A stretch of DNA of 64,000 nt. Source: JAXLWB01 sp046328715. GTDB lineage: Bacteria > Chloroflexota > Anaerolineae > Caldilineales > Caldilineaceae. This document shows positions 8,930 to 18,008 of this stretch, piece by piece. The translations under genes were made by a program, and so were the position numbers. The stretch's first letter is position 1; each line of letters opens with the position of its first letter. The notes under the pieces were generated by a model. The model was not told the DNA's origin, ran no database searches, and saw only the letters and a list, made by a program, of their open reading frames with translations. The stretch lies in assembly GCA_046328715.1 (NCBI GenBank), contig JAXLWB010000017.1, positions 124,001-188,000 on the forward strand. Reading direction: 5' to 3'.

Positions 8930-10477
8930 CTACACTTTTTTTATTTTTTGCCACTTCAACAAGATAACTCGCTCCGTTGACTCTGTGATACGAGCGCTGT
9001 GCGCTACGGCCAATCCACAGGCCCAAAGAATCTGCTCACTCGCTTGATCGACAATCAGCGGCCAAAGGGTACGCAGCGAGGGGTGAATTTTGCGGTCGGT
9101 AAAAAAGTCACCAAGCGATTTACTTTTCCCTGCCATGCCCAAGGGTGCAATGTTCATCCCTTCATGCACAGCACAAAGCACTAGATCGCCCACTCTGTCT
9201 GCATCCAGCCAGGCTCGCCAGCGATCTGGATTCTTGCGCCAGTCTGCGGGAAGGTCATGATAGGCTAATTCGGTGACTTGTAAACTCCACTCACCGATCT
9301 GAATCGTTGTCCCTGCTTCAATTCGCTGTGCGGCAAAGGTCTTAGGTAGAAGCGGATGCTCAACAGCTTGGGCCGTGAGGGTTGAACGATGTAGACTCAC
9401 CGCCAATGGCCGCTCTGCCTGTGCTGCGACTACGCTCCAAACTAGATCGCCAACAATCGGATGCAGCACGCTGGCCCCTTGTTGAAGCTGCATCTGTTGG
9501 CGGACACTCTCAATCTGTTCATAACTCAGCTCAGATTGTACCTCTTGCCCACGAAGTAGCTCGTGAAGCGCAAGATGTAAGACTGCACGCTGTTCGACAG
9601 CCTCAAGCTGTTGCCACTTACGTAGATCGAGCAAAACTCGCTGCTGATCTGGCTTGCCGATCCGAAGTGCATCCAATTGTTGTTGGTCCAAGCGTGCTAA
9701 ACGTGCAGCACTCTCGCGCAAAAGTGCGGCTGTACGTCCAATCGCTTCCACTGCCTGCGGATTGATTTTGAGCAACTCGGGTAGTACTTGATGGCGAATG
9801 CGGTTACGTGCATACGTCAACGTGTGATTGCTGGGGTCCTCACGCCAGGCCAGCTTGTGATCGTGCAGATAGCGCACGATTTCAGACCGACGTACGTCCA
9901 ACAAGGGTCTTACAATTTGTACATACTCCTGAAGATCAGGGGCAAACTGCGCTGTAACGGCGGCCATGCCACTCAATGACTCTACGCCTGCTCCCCGTGT
10001 TAGACGGAAGAGTACCGTCTCTGCCTGGTCGTCGGCATGATGGGCAACGACAACTTTTGGCACCTGCTCGGTTGGCGTAACCTTGCGGGCAACTGTAAAA
10101 AGAAATCTGTAGCGCAATGTACGTAGTGTACTCTCGTTGGGCAGCGCACGATTTTGATTCTCCTGCCAAAGGTCATCAGGTAGGCGTTGAGTATGAAAGG
10201 GCAACTGCCATTGCTGGGCGAGGTGTTTGACGAAGGCTGCATCCAACGCCGAATCGGGACGCAACGCATGATCCAGGTGCGCAACATGTAGCACCAGCCC
10301 CCATTGCGCCTGTAATGTGTACAAGACGTGTAGCAAACAAGTGCTATCCGCACCACCGCTGACGCCGACGACGAGGGGTATCGGTGTATCGGAAGGCCAC
10401 GGAAAGAGATGATATCGTTGTTGGGCGCGCACTACTGACTGGATCAGCGGATGCAAGGGTTCAACAATTGCGCTCAT
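8930..10477 (-). CDS. tilS: tRNA(Ile)-lysidine synthase
   Basis: TilS modifies C34 of tRNA-Ile(CAU) to lysidine using ATP. The 515-residue protein has the PP-loop GVSGGADSTCLLHVLY near residue 40, HLDHALRPDS, and AHHADDQAETVLFRL, followed by the TilS-specific segment YARNRIRHQVLPELL and a C-terminal substrate-binding domain. I use the ATG at 10477; a GTG directly before it (10480) is also in frame. No Shine-Dalgarno is seen, and a TATAAT on this strand lies six bases upstream, so a leaderless message is plausible. It is divergent from mreB, and nagA starts 25 bases downstream. Confidence 0.95.
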   Translation of the reverse strand: MSAIVEPLHPLIQSVVRAQQRYHLFPWPSDTPIPLVVGVSGGADSTCLLHVLYTLQAQWGLVLHVAHLDHALRPDSALDAAFVKHLAQQWQLPFHTQRLPDDLWQENQNRALPNESTLRTLRYRFLFTVARKVTPTEQVPKVVVAHHADDQAETVLFRLTRGAGVESLSGMAAVTAQFAPDLQEYVQIVRPLLDVRRSEIVRYLHDHKLAWREDPSNHTLTYARNRIRHQVLPELLKINPQAVEAIGRTAALLRESAARLARLDQQQLDALRIGKPDQQRVLLDLRKWQQLEAVEQRAVLHLALHELLRGQEVQSELSYEQIESVRQQMQLQQGASVLHPIVGDLVWSVVAAQAERPLAVSLHRSTLTAQAVEHPLLPKTFAAQRIEAGTTIQIGEWSLQVTELAYHDLPADWRKNPDRWRAWLDADRVGDLVLCAVHEGMNIAPLGMAGKSKSLGDFFTDRKIHPSLRTLWPLIVDQASEQILWACGLAVAHSARITESTERVILLKWQKIKKV

Positions 10478-10483
10478 CACTTG

Positions 10484-10489
10484 ATTATA
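10484..10489 (-). promoter_or_regulatory. -10 hexamer for tilS, possibly leaderless
   Basis: Read on the minus strand this is a perfect TATAAT whose last base lies six bases before the tilS ATG. A transcript starting at the usual distance would begin at or next to the start codon. No good -35 match was found at 16-18 bases, so this rests on the -10 alone. Confidence 0.45.
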
Positions 10490-10528
10490 CTGTAAAGCGA
10501 ATTGTTAAGCGTAGAGTTAGCAGGTCTT

Positions 10529-10557
10529 TTTTGATACTTTTTTGGTTGTGATATAAT
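10529..10557 (+). promoter_or_regulatory. Candidate promoter for the mre-mrd-min-rod cluster
   Basis: A perfect TATAAT occupies 10552-10557. Upstream, TTTTGA (10529-10534, 17-base spacer) or TTGATA (10531-10536, 15-base spacer) can serve as the -35 element, in a T-rich context. Transcription from here would give a leader of about 290 bases before mreB. Confidence 0.55.
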
Positions 10558-10704
10558 TCTCAACGATTACAAGATACAGTCATGATTCTGCCCAATCTAA
10601 AAACTGTGACGTTTCTTGCTCTGGCTAGAATGTCAGCTTGCCAGGTGCTTGCTCAAGCCTGTCTTTGTTGATAGCAGAGGCGTTTAAGATTGCGGCATTG
10701 AGGT

Positions 10705-10840
10705 GATTTCAAATAGAACGAATTCAATGAAATCGCTTAAGCCATTACAAAAAGCTGTGGAATTGGACTGTTTGTTTTGCAATGGCCTGAATGGCTAAGT
10801 ACTTTTTGGAATGACATTTGCGAGCCGTTCATACGGCTCG
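10705..10840 (+). promoter_or_regulatory. Hairpin-rich 5' leader of mreB
   Basis: Three inverted repeats follow each other. The first pairs GATTTCA (10705-10711) with TGAAATC (10728-10734). The second pairs 10741-10752 with 10775-10786 (12-base arms, one mismatch). The third is a perfect 8-base stem, CGAGCCGT/ACGGCTCG at 10821-10828 and 10833-10840, with a TCAT loop. The last stem ends exactly where the AAGGA ribosome-binding site (10841-10845) begins. This suggests control of mreB translation or an RNA-processing leader. No known riboswitch class is recognised. Confidence 0.5.
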
Positions 10841-10856
10841 AAGGAATTATAGATAC

Positions 10857-11930
10857 GTGGCAACACCCCTTGACTGGTTATTAGGGCTTTTTTCGTTGGA
10901 TATTGGCATTGATTTAGGGACCGCCAATACGCTTGTACATGTCAAAAATCGGGGCATCGTCATCAATGAGCCATCCGTCGTAGCAATTGACAAATCATCG
11001 CGAGGGCGCAATCGGGTGAAAGCGATCGGCAAAGAAGCCAAGGAGATGGTTGGCCGTACGCCTGCCCACATTGTCGCCATTCGTCCTTTGCAAGATGGTG
11101 TGATCTCAGACTTTGATGTTACAGAGCAGATGATCCATCACTTTATTGGCAAAGTCCACGGTAACCGCGCTGTAGGCGGTGCTCGCCCGCGCGTGGTGAT
11201 CGGCATTCCCTCCGGTGTGACCGAAGTGGAAAAGCGCGCCGTGCGTGATGCGGCAATCAGCGCCGGGGCACGCGAAGCGGGTCTCGTGGAAGAACCGATG
11301 GCAGCAGCGATTGGCGCTGGCCTGCCTGTGACCGAATCAGTTGGCTCAATGATCGTGGATATCGGCGGTGGTACTACCGAAGTGGCAGTGATCTCGCTCG
11401 GTGGTATCGTTGTTTCGCGCTCGATCCGTGTTGCTGGCGACGAAATGAACGAAGATATCATTAATTATGCCCGCCAAAAGTACAACCTGTTGATCGGCGA
11501 GCGCATGGCTGAACGTTCCAAGATCGAAATAGGCTCGGCCTATCCGCTTGAGCGAGAACGTACGATGATCCTGCGCGGTCGCAACTTGATCACGGGGCTG
11601 CCTGAGGCGGTGGAAGTTAGCTCCGTCGAAATTCGTGAAGCGTTGTCAGGCTCTGTGGAGGTCATTGTCGATGCGGTGAAGGGCACGCTCGATGAAACGC
11701 CTCCTGAGTTGGTTGCTGACCTGATGGAGTATGGCATTGTGCTGGCCGGTGGCGGCGCACTTTTGCAAGGACTGGCGCAACGCCTGCAAGACGAAACGCG
11801 GATGCATGTCTATGTAGCTGACAATCCATTGACCGCGGTGGTGATGGGCACCGGGATGATTCTGGAAAAGCCTGAGTTCTACCGAGAAACGCTCACCAGT
11901 ATGCAACGGAAGAGTACCGTACGGTCGTAA
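10857..11930 (+). CDS. mreB: Rod-shape-determining actin homologue MreB
   Basis: MreB forms membrane-associated filaments that guide lateral wall synthesis. The actin-fold motifs are clear: DIGIDLGTANTLVHVK near the N-terminus, VIGIPSGVTEVEKRAV, VEEPMAAAIGAGLPV, a second phosphate loop IVDIGGGTTEVAVISLGG, and LAGGGALLQGLAQRL. I choose the GTG at 10857, preceded by AAGGA at 10841-10845, which gives 357 residues; a TTG at 10818 would add 13 residues that overlap the leader hairpin. It is the first gene of a seven-gene plus-strand cluster. Confidence 0.96.
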   Translation: MATPLDWLLGLFSLDIGIDLGTANTLVHVKNRGIVINEPSVVAIDKSSRGRNRVKAIGKEAKEMVGRTPAHIVAIRPLQDGVISDFDVTEQMIHHFIGKVHGNRAVGGARPRVVIGIPSGVTEVEKRAVRDAAISAGAREAGLVEEPMAAAIGAGLPVTESVGSMIVDIGGGTTEVAVISLGGIVVSRSIRVAGDEMNEDIINYARQKYNLLIGERMAERSKIEIGSAYPLERERTMILRGRNLITGLPEAVEVSSVEIREALSGSVEVIVDAVKGTLDETPPELVADLMEYGIVLAGGGALLQGLAQRLQDETRMHVYVADNPLTAVVMGTGMILEKPEFYRETLTSMQRKSTVRS

Positions 11931-12010
11931 AAGCATGTGGCGAGTGGAGGATCCCCTTACTGACGTGCGGGGTTCTGATTCGCTACCCGCCACCCGCAAT
12001 TTGATTCTTC

Positions 12011-12970
12011 ATGCGCAATTTTGAACGACGCCCTCGCACTTTTGGTGATATTCTGTTCCGACTGCTGCTGGTTTTGCTGGCAGCTTTGTTGCTGTTGGCT
12101 CTCCAGGTCACAGGCTACCTTCAGCCGATCAAAGGCAGTGTGACTCAACTGACCTCACCCGCACAATTGGCATCGAACAGTTTTTCAGAAACGATCGCCG
12201 ATCTGGTCGATTTTGTTTTGGATTTTGGCACGATTCGTCAACAGCTACAAACGCTGCAAGAGGAGAACGCTCGCCTCAAGACCGAAGTTGCCGACAAAAT
12301 TGAGCTAGAACGCGAAAACCAGGAGCTAAAACAGACGCTAAGCTTTGCCCGCGCTCGCCCTGGCTTGGAGTTGCGCGGTGCGCAGGTGCTGGCCCGTGTG
12401 ATTGGTCAGGAGAGCAGCAACTTTCTGCGCTATATCACGATCGATCTGGGAAGCCGCCAGGGCATAAAAGTTGGTATGCCTGCCCTAACCGCACAGGGCC
12501 TGGTCGGACGCATCAGCGAGGTGCGCGAGTCAACTTCGGATGTGTTGTTGATTCAAAATATCAACAGTTATGTACCAGTCTATTTGCAAACAAGTCTTCT
12601 GAACGGCGTCTTGACGGCCACCCCAGCAGGCGAATTGTTAATGGATTATATCCCGCAAGGGACGGGGTTCAGCCGCAACGAATTAGCGCTCACATCGGGG
12701 TTGGGTGGAACATTTCCCAAAGGAATTCCGGTTGGGATCGTTACCGAACAGTCGGGTAGTGATAATCAGGTGTTACAACGGGCGACGATTGCGCCGTTGG
12801 TCAATGTGGACCGGTTAGAGTTGGTTGCGATTGTGACCAATTTTGAGGTCGATCCAGATTTGGTCAGTCCCGAGTTGCCGAGCGGCGCGCAACCCACTGT
12901 TTCGCCGACGCCAACGGGGCCAACTCCTGCTGCCACGCCAACAGCCTCCGGTGGAGCGACTCAGCCGTAA
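12011..12970 (+). CDS. mreC: Rod-shape-determining protein MreC
   Basis: MreC is a bitopic membrane protein that links MreB to the PBP2/RodA synthase. The 319-residue sequence has a cytoplasmic basic start, a transmembrane helix at about residues 16-36, and a coiled coil around LQTLQEENARLKTEV. The conserved double beta-barrel region (VIGQESSNFLRYITIDLG, GMPALTAQGLVGRI) follows. The tail from about residue 290 is rich in Pro, Thr and Ala and probably disordered. It lies 80 bases after mreB and 12 bases before mreD. Confidence 0.94.
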   Translation: MRNFERRPRTFGDILFRLLLVLLAALLLLALQVTGYLQPIKGSVTQLTSPAQLASNSFSETIADLVDFVLDFGTIRQQLQTLQEENARLKTEVADKIELERENQELKQTLSFARARPGLELRGAQVLARVIGQESSNFLRYITIDLGSRQGIKVGMPALTAQGLVGRISEVRESTSDVLLIQNINSYVPVYLQTSLLNGVLTATPAGELLMDYIPQGTGFSRNELALTSGLGGTFPKGIPVGIVTEQSGSDNQVLQRATIAPLVNVDRLELVAIVTNFEVDPDLVSPELPSGAQPTVSPTPTGPTPAATPTASGGATQP

Positions 12971-12982
12971 CCTTTTCACTTC

Positions 12983-13546
12983 ATGAATCGTACTGCTGTT
13001 AACCGTGGGTTACTCTATTACTTGCTACCAGTTCTGCTCTTTTTTGCTGCTCTCCTTCAGTCCACCTTGACCACACGGCTACGAATTTTGGGGGTAAAAC
13101 CAGAATTGGCGCTCATCCTGGTTGTGATCGGTGCAATGGTGTACGGACCTAAAGCTGGGTTGATTTGGGCGTTGATCGGTGGCATTTTTGTCGATCTCTT
13201 CAGCGGTGGCCCGATGGGCAGTTCAAGTTTGGCGATGATTGGGGCTGCTTTGGTCGCCAGCTTGGGGCATACGGTTCTGTCTCGCTTTAATGTGATAGTT
13301 CCTGTGGGGTTGATGATCAGTGCAACTGCGGTGTACAGTTTGGTCTATATTGGGGTACTTGGACTCTTGGCGCTTTTGAGTAAAGTTACGATTTTGCAGC
13401 AATATCCGATTCCGCGCATCGAACTCCCACTTCAACTCACCCTACAATCGGTGATTCTGCCAGTTACATTTTATAATGGCATGATTATGTTGCTCTTGAC
13501 ACCGCTGATCAATCGACTCTCCGACACAGTGGAAGTGGAGCTGTAA
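12983..13546 (+). CDS. mreD: Rod-shape-determining membrane protein MreD
   Basis: This 187-residue, strongly hydrophobic protein has five or six predicted membrane helices and the MreD pattern LRILGVKPELALILVVIGA followed by GLIWALIGGIFVDLFSGGPMG. It is part of the elongasome with MreC, PBP2 and RodA. Its stop lies one base before the mrdA start, so translation is probably coupled. Confidence 0.92.
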   Translation: MNRTAVNRGLLYYLLPVLLFFAALLQSTLTTRLRILGVKPELALILVVIGAMVYGPKAGLIWALIGGIFVDLFSGGPMGSSSLAMIGAALVASLGHTVLSRFNVIVPVGLMISATAVYSLVYIGVLGLLALLSKVTILQQYPIPRIELPLQLTLQSVILPVTFYNGMIMLLLTPLINRLSDTVEVEL

Positions 13547-13547
13547 C

Positions 13548-15842
13548 ATGATTCAGCCTCGACCTACTTCACGCGATATTGGGCCGATTGTCTTGGTGCT
13601 TTTCCGCCTGGGACTTGTGTTGGTCTTTTTTGTCGTTGTGTTTCGCCTCTTTCAATTGCAGATCTTGGCCGGTGCAGATTGGCGCAGACGTGCGGATGAA
13701 AATCGTTACGAATCCTTTGAGGTTCGTCCGCTGCGTGGCATTATCTATGACCGCAACAACGTTATTTTGGTGCGCAACCGTCCCAGCTTTCAAATCGCAC
13801 TGGTTCCCGAATATGTCACCCCGGATGATGATGCTACCGAGAACGTGGACGAAGAGGCTGTCGCGCTCAGTGAAATTTTACGTTTGTTGCGTGCGGATAA
13901 AGATCGAGAGATCGCAGTTCGCATTCAAGAGTTACTCTTTCGCCGCTTGGGCCAGCGAGATTACCGTGCGCGCCTGGAAGATCCAAATGTAGGCATCCAG
14001 GTAAGTACGATCTCGGTGCCCGACCCTTCGGCGACGAACATTCCAGCCGATGTCGCACGTATTCTGCCCCAGGTCTTGCAACAGACGCCATCGCTGAGTG
14101 GAACGATTGTGGTTTCGGATGTAACAATTCCGCTTATTACCATTCCGGATACCAGCGTCCCTCTGCCGCTGGAAGGTCTAGTGGTTCTGGTTAAGCGCCT
14201 GATCGAGTTGCGCCGCCAAGGTTCGGCCTCAGTGCCTGAGCCGATCCTCGACCTGGTGGACACTACACAAGCCGCTGAGATCGTTTCAGAAAGCTACCGC
14301 ATTCCTGCCTTGCGCGTGGAACAGGATCCGGTGCGCGAGTATGTGTACGGTGCCGAAATGAGCCATGTACTTGGCTTTATGGGACCTATTCCCGCTGGTC
14401 AATTTGATCTGGACAATACGCTTGATGTTCCTTATAAGCCAGCGACCGGCTATCAGAACCCGAACGAAAGAGTCGGGCTGAGCGGTTTAGAGTATTCATA
14501 TCAGAATGAATTGCGCGGCATCCCTGGCTACCGTCAAGTGCAGGTCGATATTTTGGGGCGTGAAGTGAGCACGGTGAGTTCACGTGATCCAGTGCCAGGG
14601 CGCAACCTGGTGCTGGGGATTGATCTGCTCTTGCAACGAGCCATGATTCAGTACTTACAAGAGGCGTTGGATGCCAAAGAGGCCAAATGGGGTGTTGCAA
14701 TTGCCATGGACCCCATGACCGGGCTGATCAAGGGCATGGTAAGTCTTCCATCCTTTGATAACAACATCTTTTCCAAGGGCATCGGCAAAGAGTACTTTGC
14801 GCTACAGGATGATCCACGCAAGCCGCTGATCAACTACGCCATTGGCGGTCTCTATCCCCCAGGTTCAACCTTTAAGCTTGTCCCTGCTACAGCAGCGTTA
14901 CAAGAAGGAATTATTGGTCCCACTGACACCGTCATGGATGCGGGTCCACTCTATCTGCCCAACAAATTCTTCCCCAACGATCCAACACAAGGCCAATCCT
15001 TTGTAAGTTGGAATCACAAGCTTGGGATCAATTATGGCCCAATCAACGTCGTGCAGGCAATTGCTCTTTCCAACGATATCTATTTTTATTGGATTGGCGG
15101 TGGTTATCCGCCAAACAATGTGCGTGGGCTGAACGATACGCTGATGGAAAAATGGTCATTACTCTTCGGATATGGTAGAGTGACAGGGATCGATTTACCA
15201 GCAGAGGTAACTAGCTTTATTCCAGACGATCGTTGGAAACGTGCAACGTTGGCGGAGACTTGGACCACGGGCGATAGTTACAACATGTCGATCGGGCAAG
15301 GGTATGTGTTGGCTACCCCCTTGCAAGTGCTGGTCGCTGCCTCGGCAGTGGCCAATGGCGGCAAAGTGGTGGAGCCGCAGATTGTCTATCAGATTACCGA
15401 TGCCAACGGCGGGTTGCAGCGCAATTTCCAACCCAAAATTGCACGCGAATTGCCTGTAACGCCAGAAAACCTGCGCTATGTTGAGGAAGGCATGTATGAG
15501 GCAGTCAATAGCTCCGTAGGAACAGCAATTGCCGCTCGCATTCCAGGCATTACCTTGGCAGCTAAGACAGGAACCGCTGAGTTCTGTGACTATCAGCCAG
15601 AAAAGTTTCCAAAGACGGATGGTTGTCGTCGCGACGACAAAGAAAACTTGCCCACTCATGCCTGGTTTGTTGCTTATGCGCCGTATGAAGCTCCCGAAAT
15701 TGCGGTTGTCGTCTTTGTTTATGATGGAGGCGAAGGTTCGGGAACTGCCTTGCCGGTCGCCAAAAAGATTCTGGAGACGTATTTCTCAACGATTAGTCCG
15801 CATCGTATTGCAACACCGAGTGTTGAAACGCCGACACAGTAA
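13548..15842 (+). CDS. mrdA: Penicillin-binding protein 2, transpeptidase
   Basis: PBP2 cross-links lateral wall peptidoglycan with RodA. A membrane helix near residues 12-35 precedes RPLRGIIYDRNNVILVRNRPS, the class B PBP dimerisation region. The catalytic motifs are STFK (Ser440-Lys443), SND (508-510) and KTG (673-675). At 764 residues it is longer than the usual 600-650. Much of the excess lies between about residues 85 and 250, including a Pro/Val/Ile-rich stretch around ISVPDPSATNIPADV and a repeat-like VTIPLITIPDTSVPLPLEG. It sits directly after mreD and 35 bases before minC. Confidence 0.95.
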   Translation: MIQPRPTSRDIGPIVLVLFRLGLVLVFFVVVFRLFQLQILAGADWRRRADENRYESFEVRPLRGIIYDRNNVILVRNRPSFQIALVPEYVTPDDDATENVDEEAVALSEILRLLRADKDREIAVRIQELLFRRLGQRDYRARLEDPNVGIQVSTISVPDPSATNIPADVARILPQVLQQTPSLSGTIVVSDVTIPLITIPDTSVPLPLEGLVVLVKRLIELRRQGSASVPEPILDLVDTTQAAEIVSESYRIPALRVEQDPVREYVYGAEMSHVLGFMGPIPAGQFDLDNTLDVPYKPATGYQNPNERVGLSGLEYSYQNELRGIPGYRQVQVDILGREVSTVSSRDPVPGRNLVLGIDLLLQRAMIQYLQEALDAKEAKWGVAIAMDPMTGLIKGMVSLPSFDNNIFSKGIGKEYFALQDDPRKPLINYAIGGLYPPGSTFKLVPATAALQEGIIGPTDTVMDAGPLYLPNKFFPNDPTQGQSFVSWNHKLGINYGPINVVQAIALSNDIYFYWIGGGYPPNNVRGLNDTLMEKWSLLFGYGRVTGIDLPAEVTSFIPDDRWKRATLAETWTTGDSYNMSIGQGYVLATPLQVLVAASAVANGGKVVEPQIVYQITDANGGLQRNFQPKIARELPVTPENLRYVEEGMYEAVNSSVGTAIAARIPGITLAAKTGTAEFCDYQPEKFPKTDGCRRDDKENLPTHAWFVAYAPYEAPEIAVVVFVYDGGEGSGTALPVAKKILETYFSTISPHRIATPSVETPTQ

Positions 15843-15877
15843 ATCCACAATTCACATTTAAGTCAGCAAATAGCGCT

Positions 15878-17149
15878 ATGGACAAACTCGAGTCGTTGAC
15901 TCAAAAGGGTATGATAGATAGTAGGAAAACACAAGGCTCTGACGGTGTCGCCAATCTTGTTTCTGCCTTGCTTGACGATGTAACGGTAAAAAAGCCGTTA
16001 CTGACCACCGCTACTTACCCTGAAGCAAATTATGCCTCTGTAAATGGCGAATCAACATCTGAAACGGTCTCTGCCGAGCAAAAAGCGCCTACGCCTGCGC
16101 AGGAAGAAGCGGTTGTATCTCACGAGAAGGCTTCTTCTATTCTTCCAATCCTAGACGCTTCGGTTCATCATGCTGCGACCAATGGCTACGCCTCTGTAAA
16201 GACTATGCCTGAGGAACCCAGAAAAGCACAAGAGCCAACCGTAGCTAGTACAGAGCTTCCCTTGCTTGACGCTTTGCCGTCCGAAAAAAGCGCATCTGCA
16301 TCCCAAGAGGTGAGTGCGCAACCTGCAACGATACAAGCGGTCAGTGAGGAACAATCGGCCACAGAGCAACCGCAACTGTCACCCGATCCCTACCAAAGTG
16401 ATGGCATGGCGATCAATATCAAGGGGCGCGCTGATGGTGTGATCGTTGAGATCGGGCGTGGCAATTGGGAGATCTTGCTTGAAGCATTGCGTAAACGGCT
16501 CGATCACGCAGGTGGCTTCTTCCGTGGAGGCAATGTGGCGCTCGATCTGGCTGAACGCTCGTTACAAGAGTCAGATTTGCGCAGCCTTTGTGATCTACTC
16601 GTTGCCCATAGTATGAAACCGGCATTGGTACGTACAGCTTCGGATCGCACCTTCCAATCGGCCTTGATGTTAGGATTGGCTGGCACGCTAGAATCCAAGG
16701 ATGGCCGGCCATTAGAGACAGTGCAGGCTGCTTCGTCGAATCAGGAAGCACAAAACCACTATGTCTATCGAGGCGCATTACGTTCGGGGCAAATCCTAAA
16801 GCGCCGTTCGCACGTTCTGATCGTCGGCGATGTCAATCCTGGCTCTGAAGTGATTGCTACTGGCGATATCCTGATTTGGGGACGTCTGCGTGGCACTGCC
16901 CACGCCGGCGTTGAGGGAGACACACGGGCCATTGTTGCGGCTTTTGACATCGACCCGGTACAGTTGCGCATTGCCGATGCTATCGCCGTCGGTAGCGGCG
17001 CTCAATCCGAACAAGGCTACCGTTGGCTTTGGTCGCGCAACAGCGAGAAGCGACCCGAAGTAGCAAGACTTGTCAATGGCCAAATTATCATTGAAGCCTG
17101 GGATGAAGCCAAAACCGGTGGCTCGCCCATATTGAAACGACGCCGATAA
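15878..17149 (+). CDS. minC: Septum-site-determining protein MinC with long N-terminal extension
   Basis: MinC inhibits FtsZ assembly away from midcell. Residues 177-423 form a complete MinC: an N-terminal domain starting MAINIKGRADGVIVEIG and a C-terminal beta-helix with YRGALRSGQILKRRSHVLIVGDV, GSEVIATGDILIWGRLRGTAHAG. The first 176 residues are Glu/Ala/Gln/Ser/Thr-rich, low in hydrophobics and probably disordered, which is unusual. Met177 could be an alternative start, but no Shine-Dalgarno precedes it. minD follows after 64 bases. Confidence 0.9.
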   Translation: MDKLESLTQKGMIDSRKTQGSDGVANLVSALLDDVTVKKPLLTTATYPEANYASVNGESTSETVSAEQKAPTPAQEEAVVSHEKASSILPILDASVHHAATNGYASVKTMPEEPRKAQEPTVASTELPLLDALPSEKSASASQEVSAQPATIQAVSEEQSATEQPQLSPDPYQSDGMAINIKGRADGVIVEIGRGNWEILLEALRKRLDHAGGFFRGGNVALDLAERSLQESDLRSLCDLLVAHSMKPALVRTASDRTFQSALMLGLAGTLESKDGRPLETVQAASSNQEAQNHYVYRGALRSGQILKRRSHVLIVGDVNPGSEVIATGDILIWGRLRGTAHAGVEGDTRAIVAAFDIDPVQLRIADAIAVGSGAQSEQGYRWLWSRNSEKRPEVARLVNGQIIIEAWDEAKTGGSPILKRRR

Positions 17150-17213
17150 CTTGTAAAATGTACCATTTTATAAAATTTCTAAACCAGTGACTCTGATTCC
17201 CTTTTTCTGATCT

Positions 17214-18008
17214 ATGCCAGGTACAGTTATCACCATCACATCCGGCAAGGGCGGGGTCGGTAAAACGACCACAGTTGCCAACATCGCAGCCGCACTTTCG
17301 CTGGCTGGTCAACGGGTTGTTGCTATTGACGGCGACATTGGCCTGCGCAACCTTGACCTGGTCATGGGTTTGGAAAATCAGGTCATGTATGATGTTGTTG
17401 ATGTGGTTGAAAAGCGCTGCAAGCTACAGGACGCCCTGGTCAAAGACACTCGTTTAGATTCGCTCTGGTTGCTGCCGGCGGCACAGACACGCGAAAAAGC
17501 CGATGTAACGATTGACCAGCTTACCACGATCTGCCAGAGCTTGCGCCACAATGTTGACTTTATCATCATTGATTCTCCTGCCGGTATTGAACATGGCTTT
17601 CAAAGCGCTGTAGCCCCGGCAGATCGAGTGCTGGTCGTAACAACGTCGGATGTGAGTGCTTTGCGTGATGCGGATAAGGTGCTTTATTTATTGGAGAGCC
17701 AACGCCGTTACCCACCTGGCTTGATTCTCAACCGTTACAATCCACGCCTGGTGAGCAAAGGCGAAATGCGTGGCATCGATGATGTACTTGATATTCTGGC
17801 GATTGACCTGCTTGGCGTCGTTCCCGAAGATAGTAACCTGGTACTGAGCAGTGACCGTGGTATTCCGATTGTGCTTGACCCTAATGCTACAACCGCACAG
17901 GCATACCATAATATTGCGCAACGGATTTTAGGAAATAATGTGCCTTTGATGGAATTCGAAGAGCCAGGTTTCTGGACAAAAGTGCGTCGCTTCTTTGGAC
18001 GACGATAG
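17214..18008 (+). CDS. minD: Septum-site-determining ATPase MinD
   Basis: MinD is the membrane-binding ParA-family ATPase that recruits MinC. The deviant Walker A motif GKGGVGKT lies at residues 11-18, followed by VVAIDGDIGLRNLDLVMGLEN and IIIDSPAGIEHGF. The C-terminal tail EEPGFWTKVRRFFGRR is an amphipathic membrane-targeting helix. It is 264 residues, normal length. It follows minC, and no minE gene is found between it and rodA. Confidence 0.96.
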   Translation: MPGTVITITSGKGGVGKTTTVANIAAALSLAGQRVVAIDGDIGLRNLDLVMGLENQVMYDVVDVVEKRCKLQDALVKDTRLDSLWLLPAAQTREKADVTIDQLTTICQSLRHNVDFIIIDSPAGIEHGFQSAVAPADRVLVVTTSDVSALRDADKVLYLLESQRRYPPGLILNRYNPRLVSKGEMRGIDDVLDILAIDLLGVVPEDSNLVLSSDRGIPIVLDPNATTAQAYHNIAQRILGNNVPLMEFEEPGFWTKVRRFFGRR

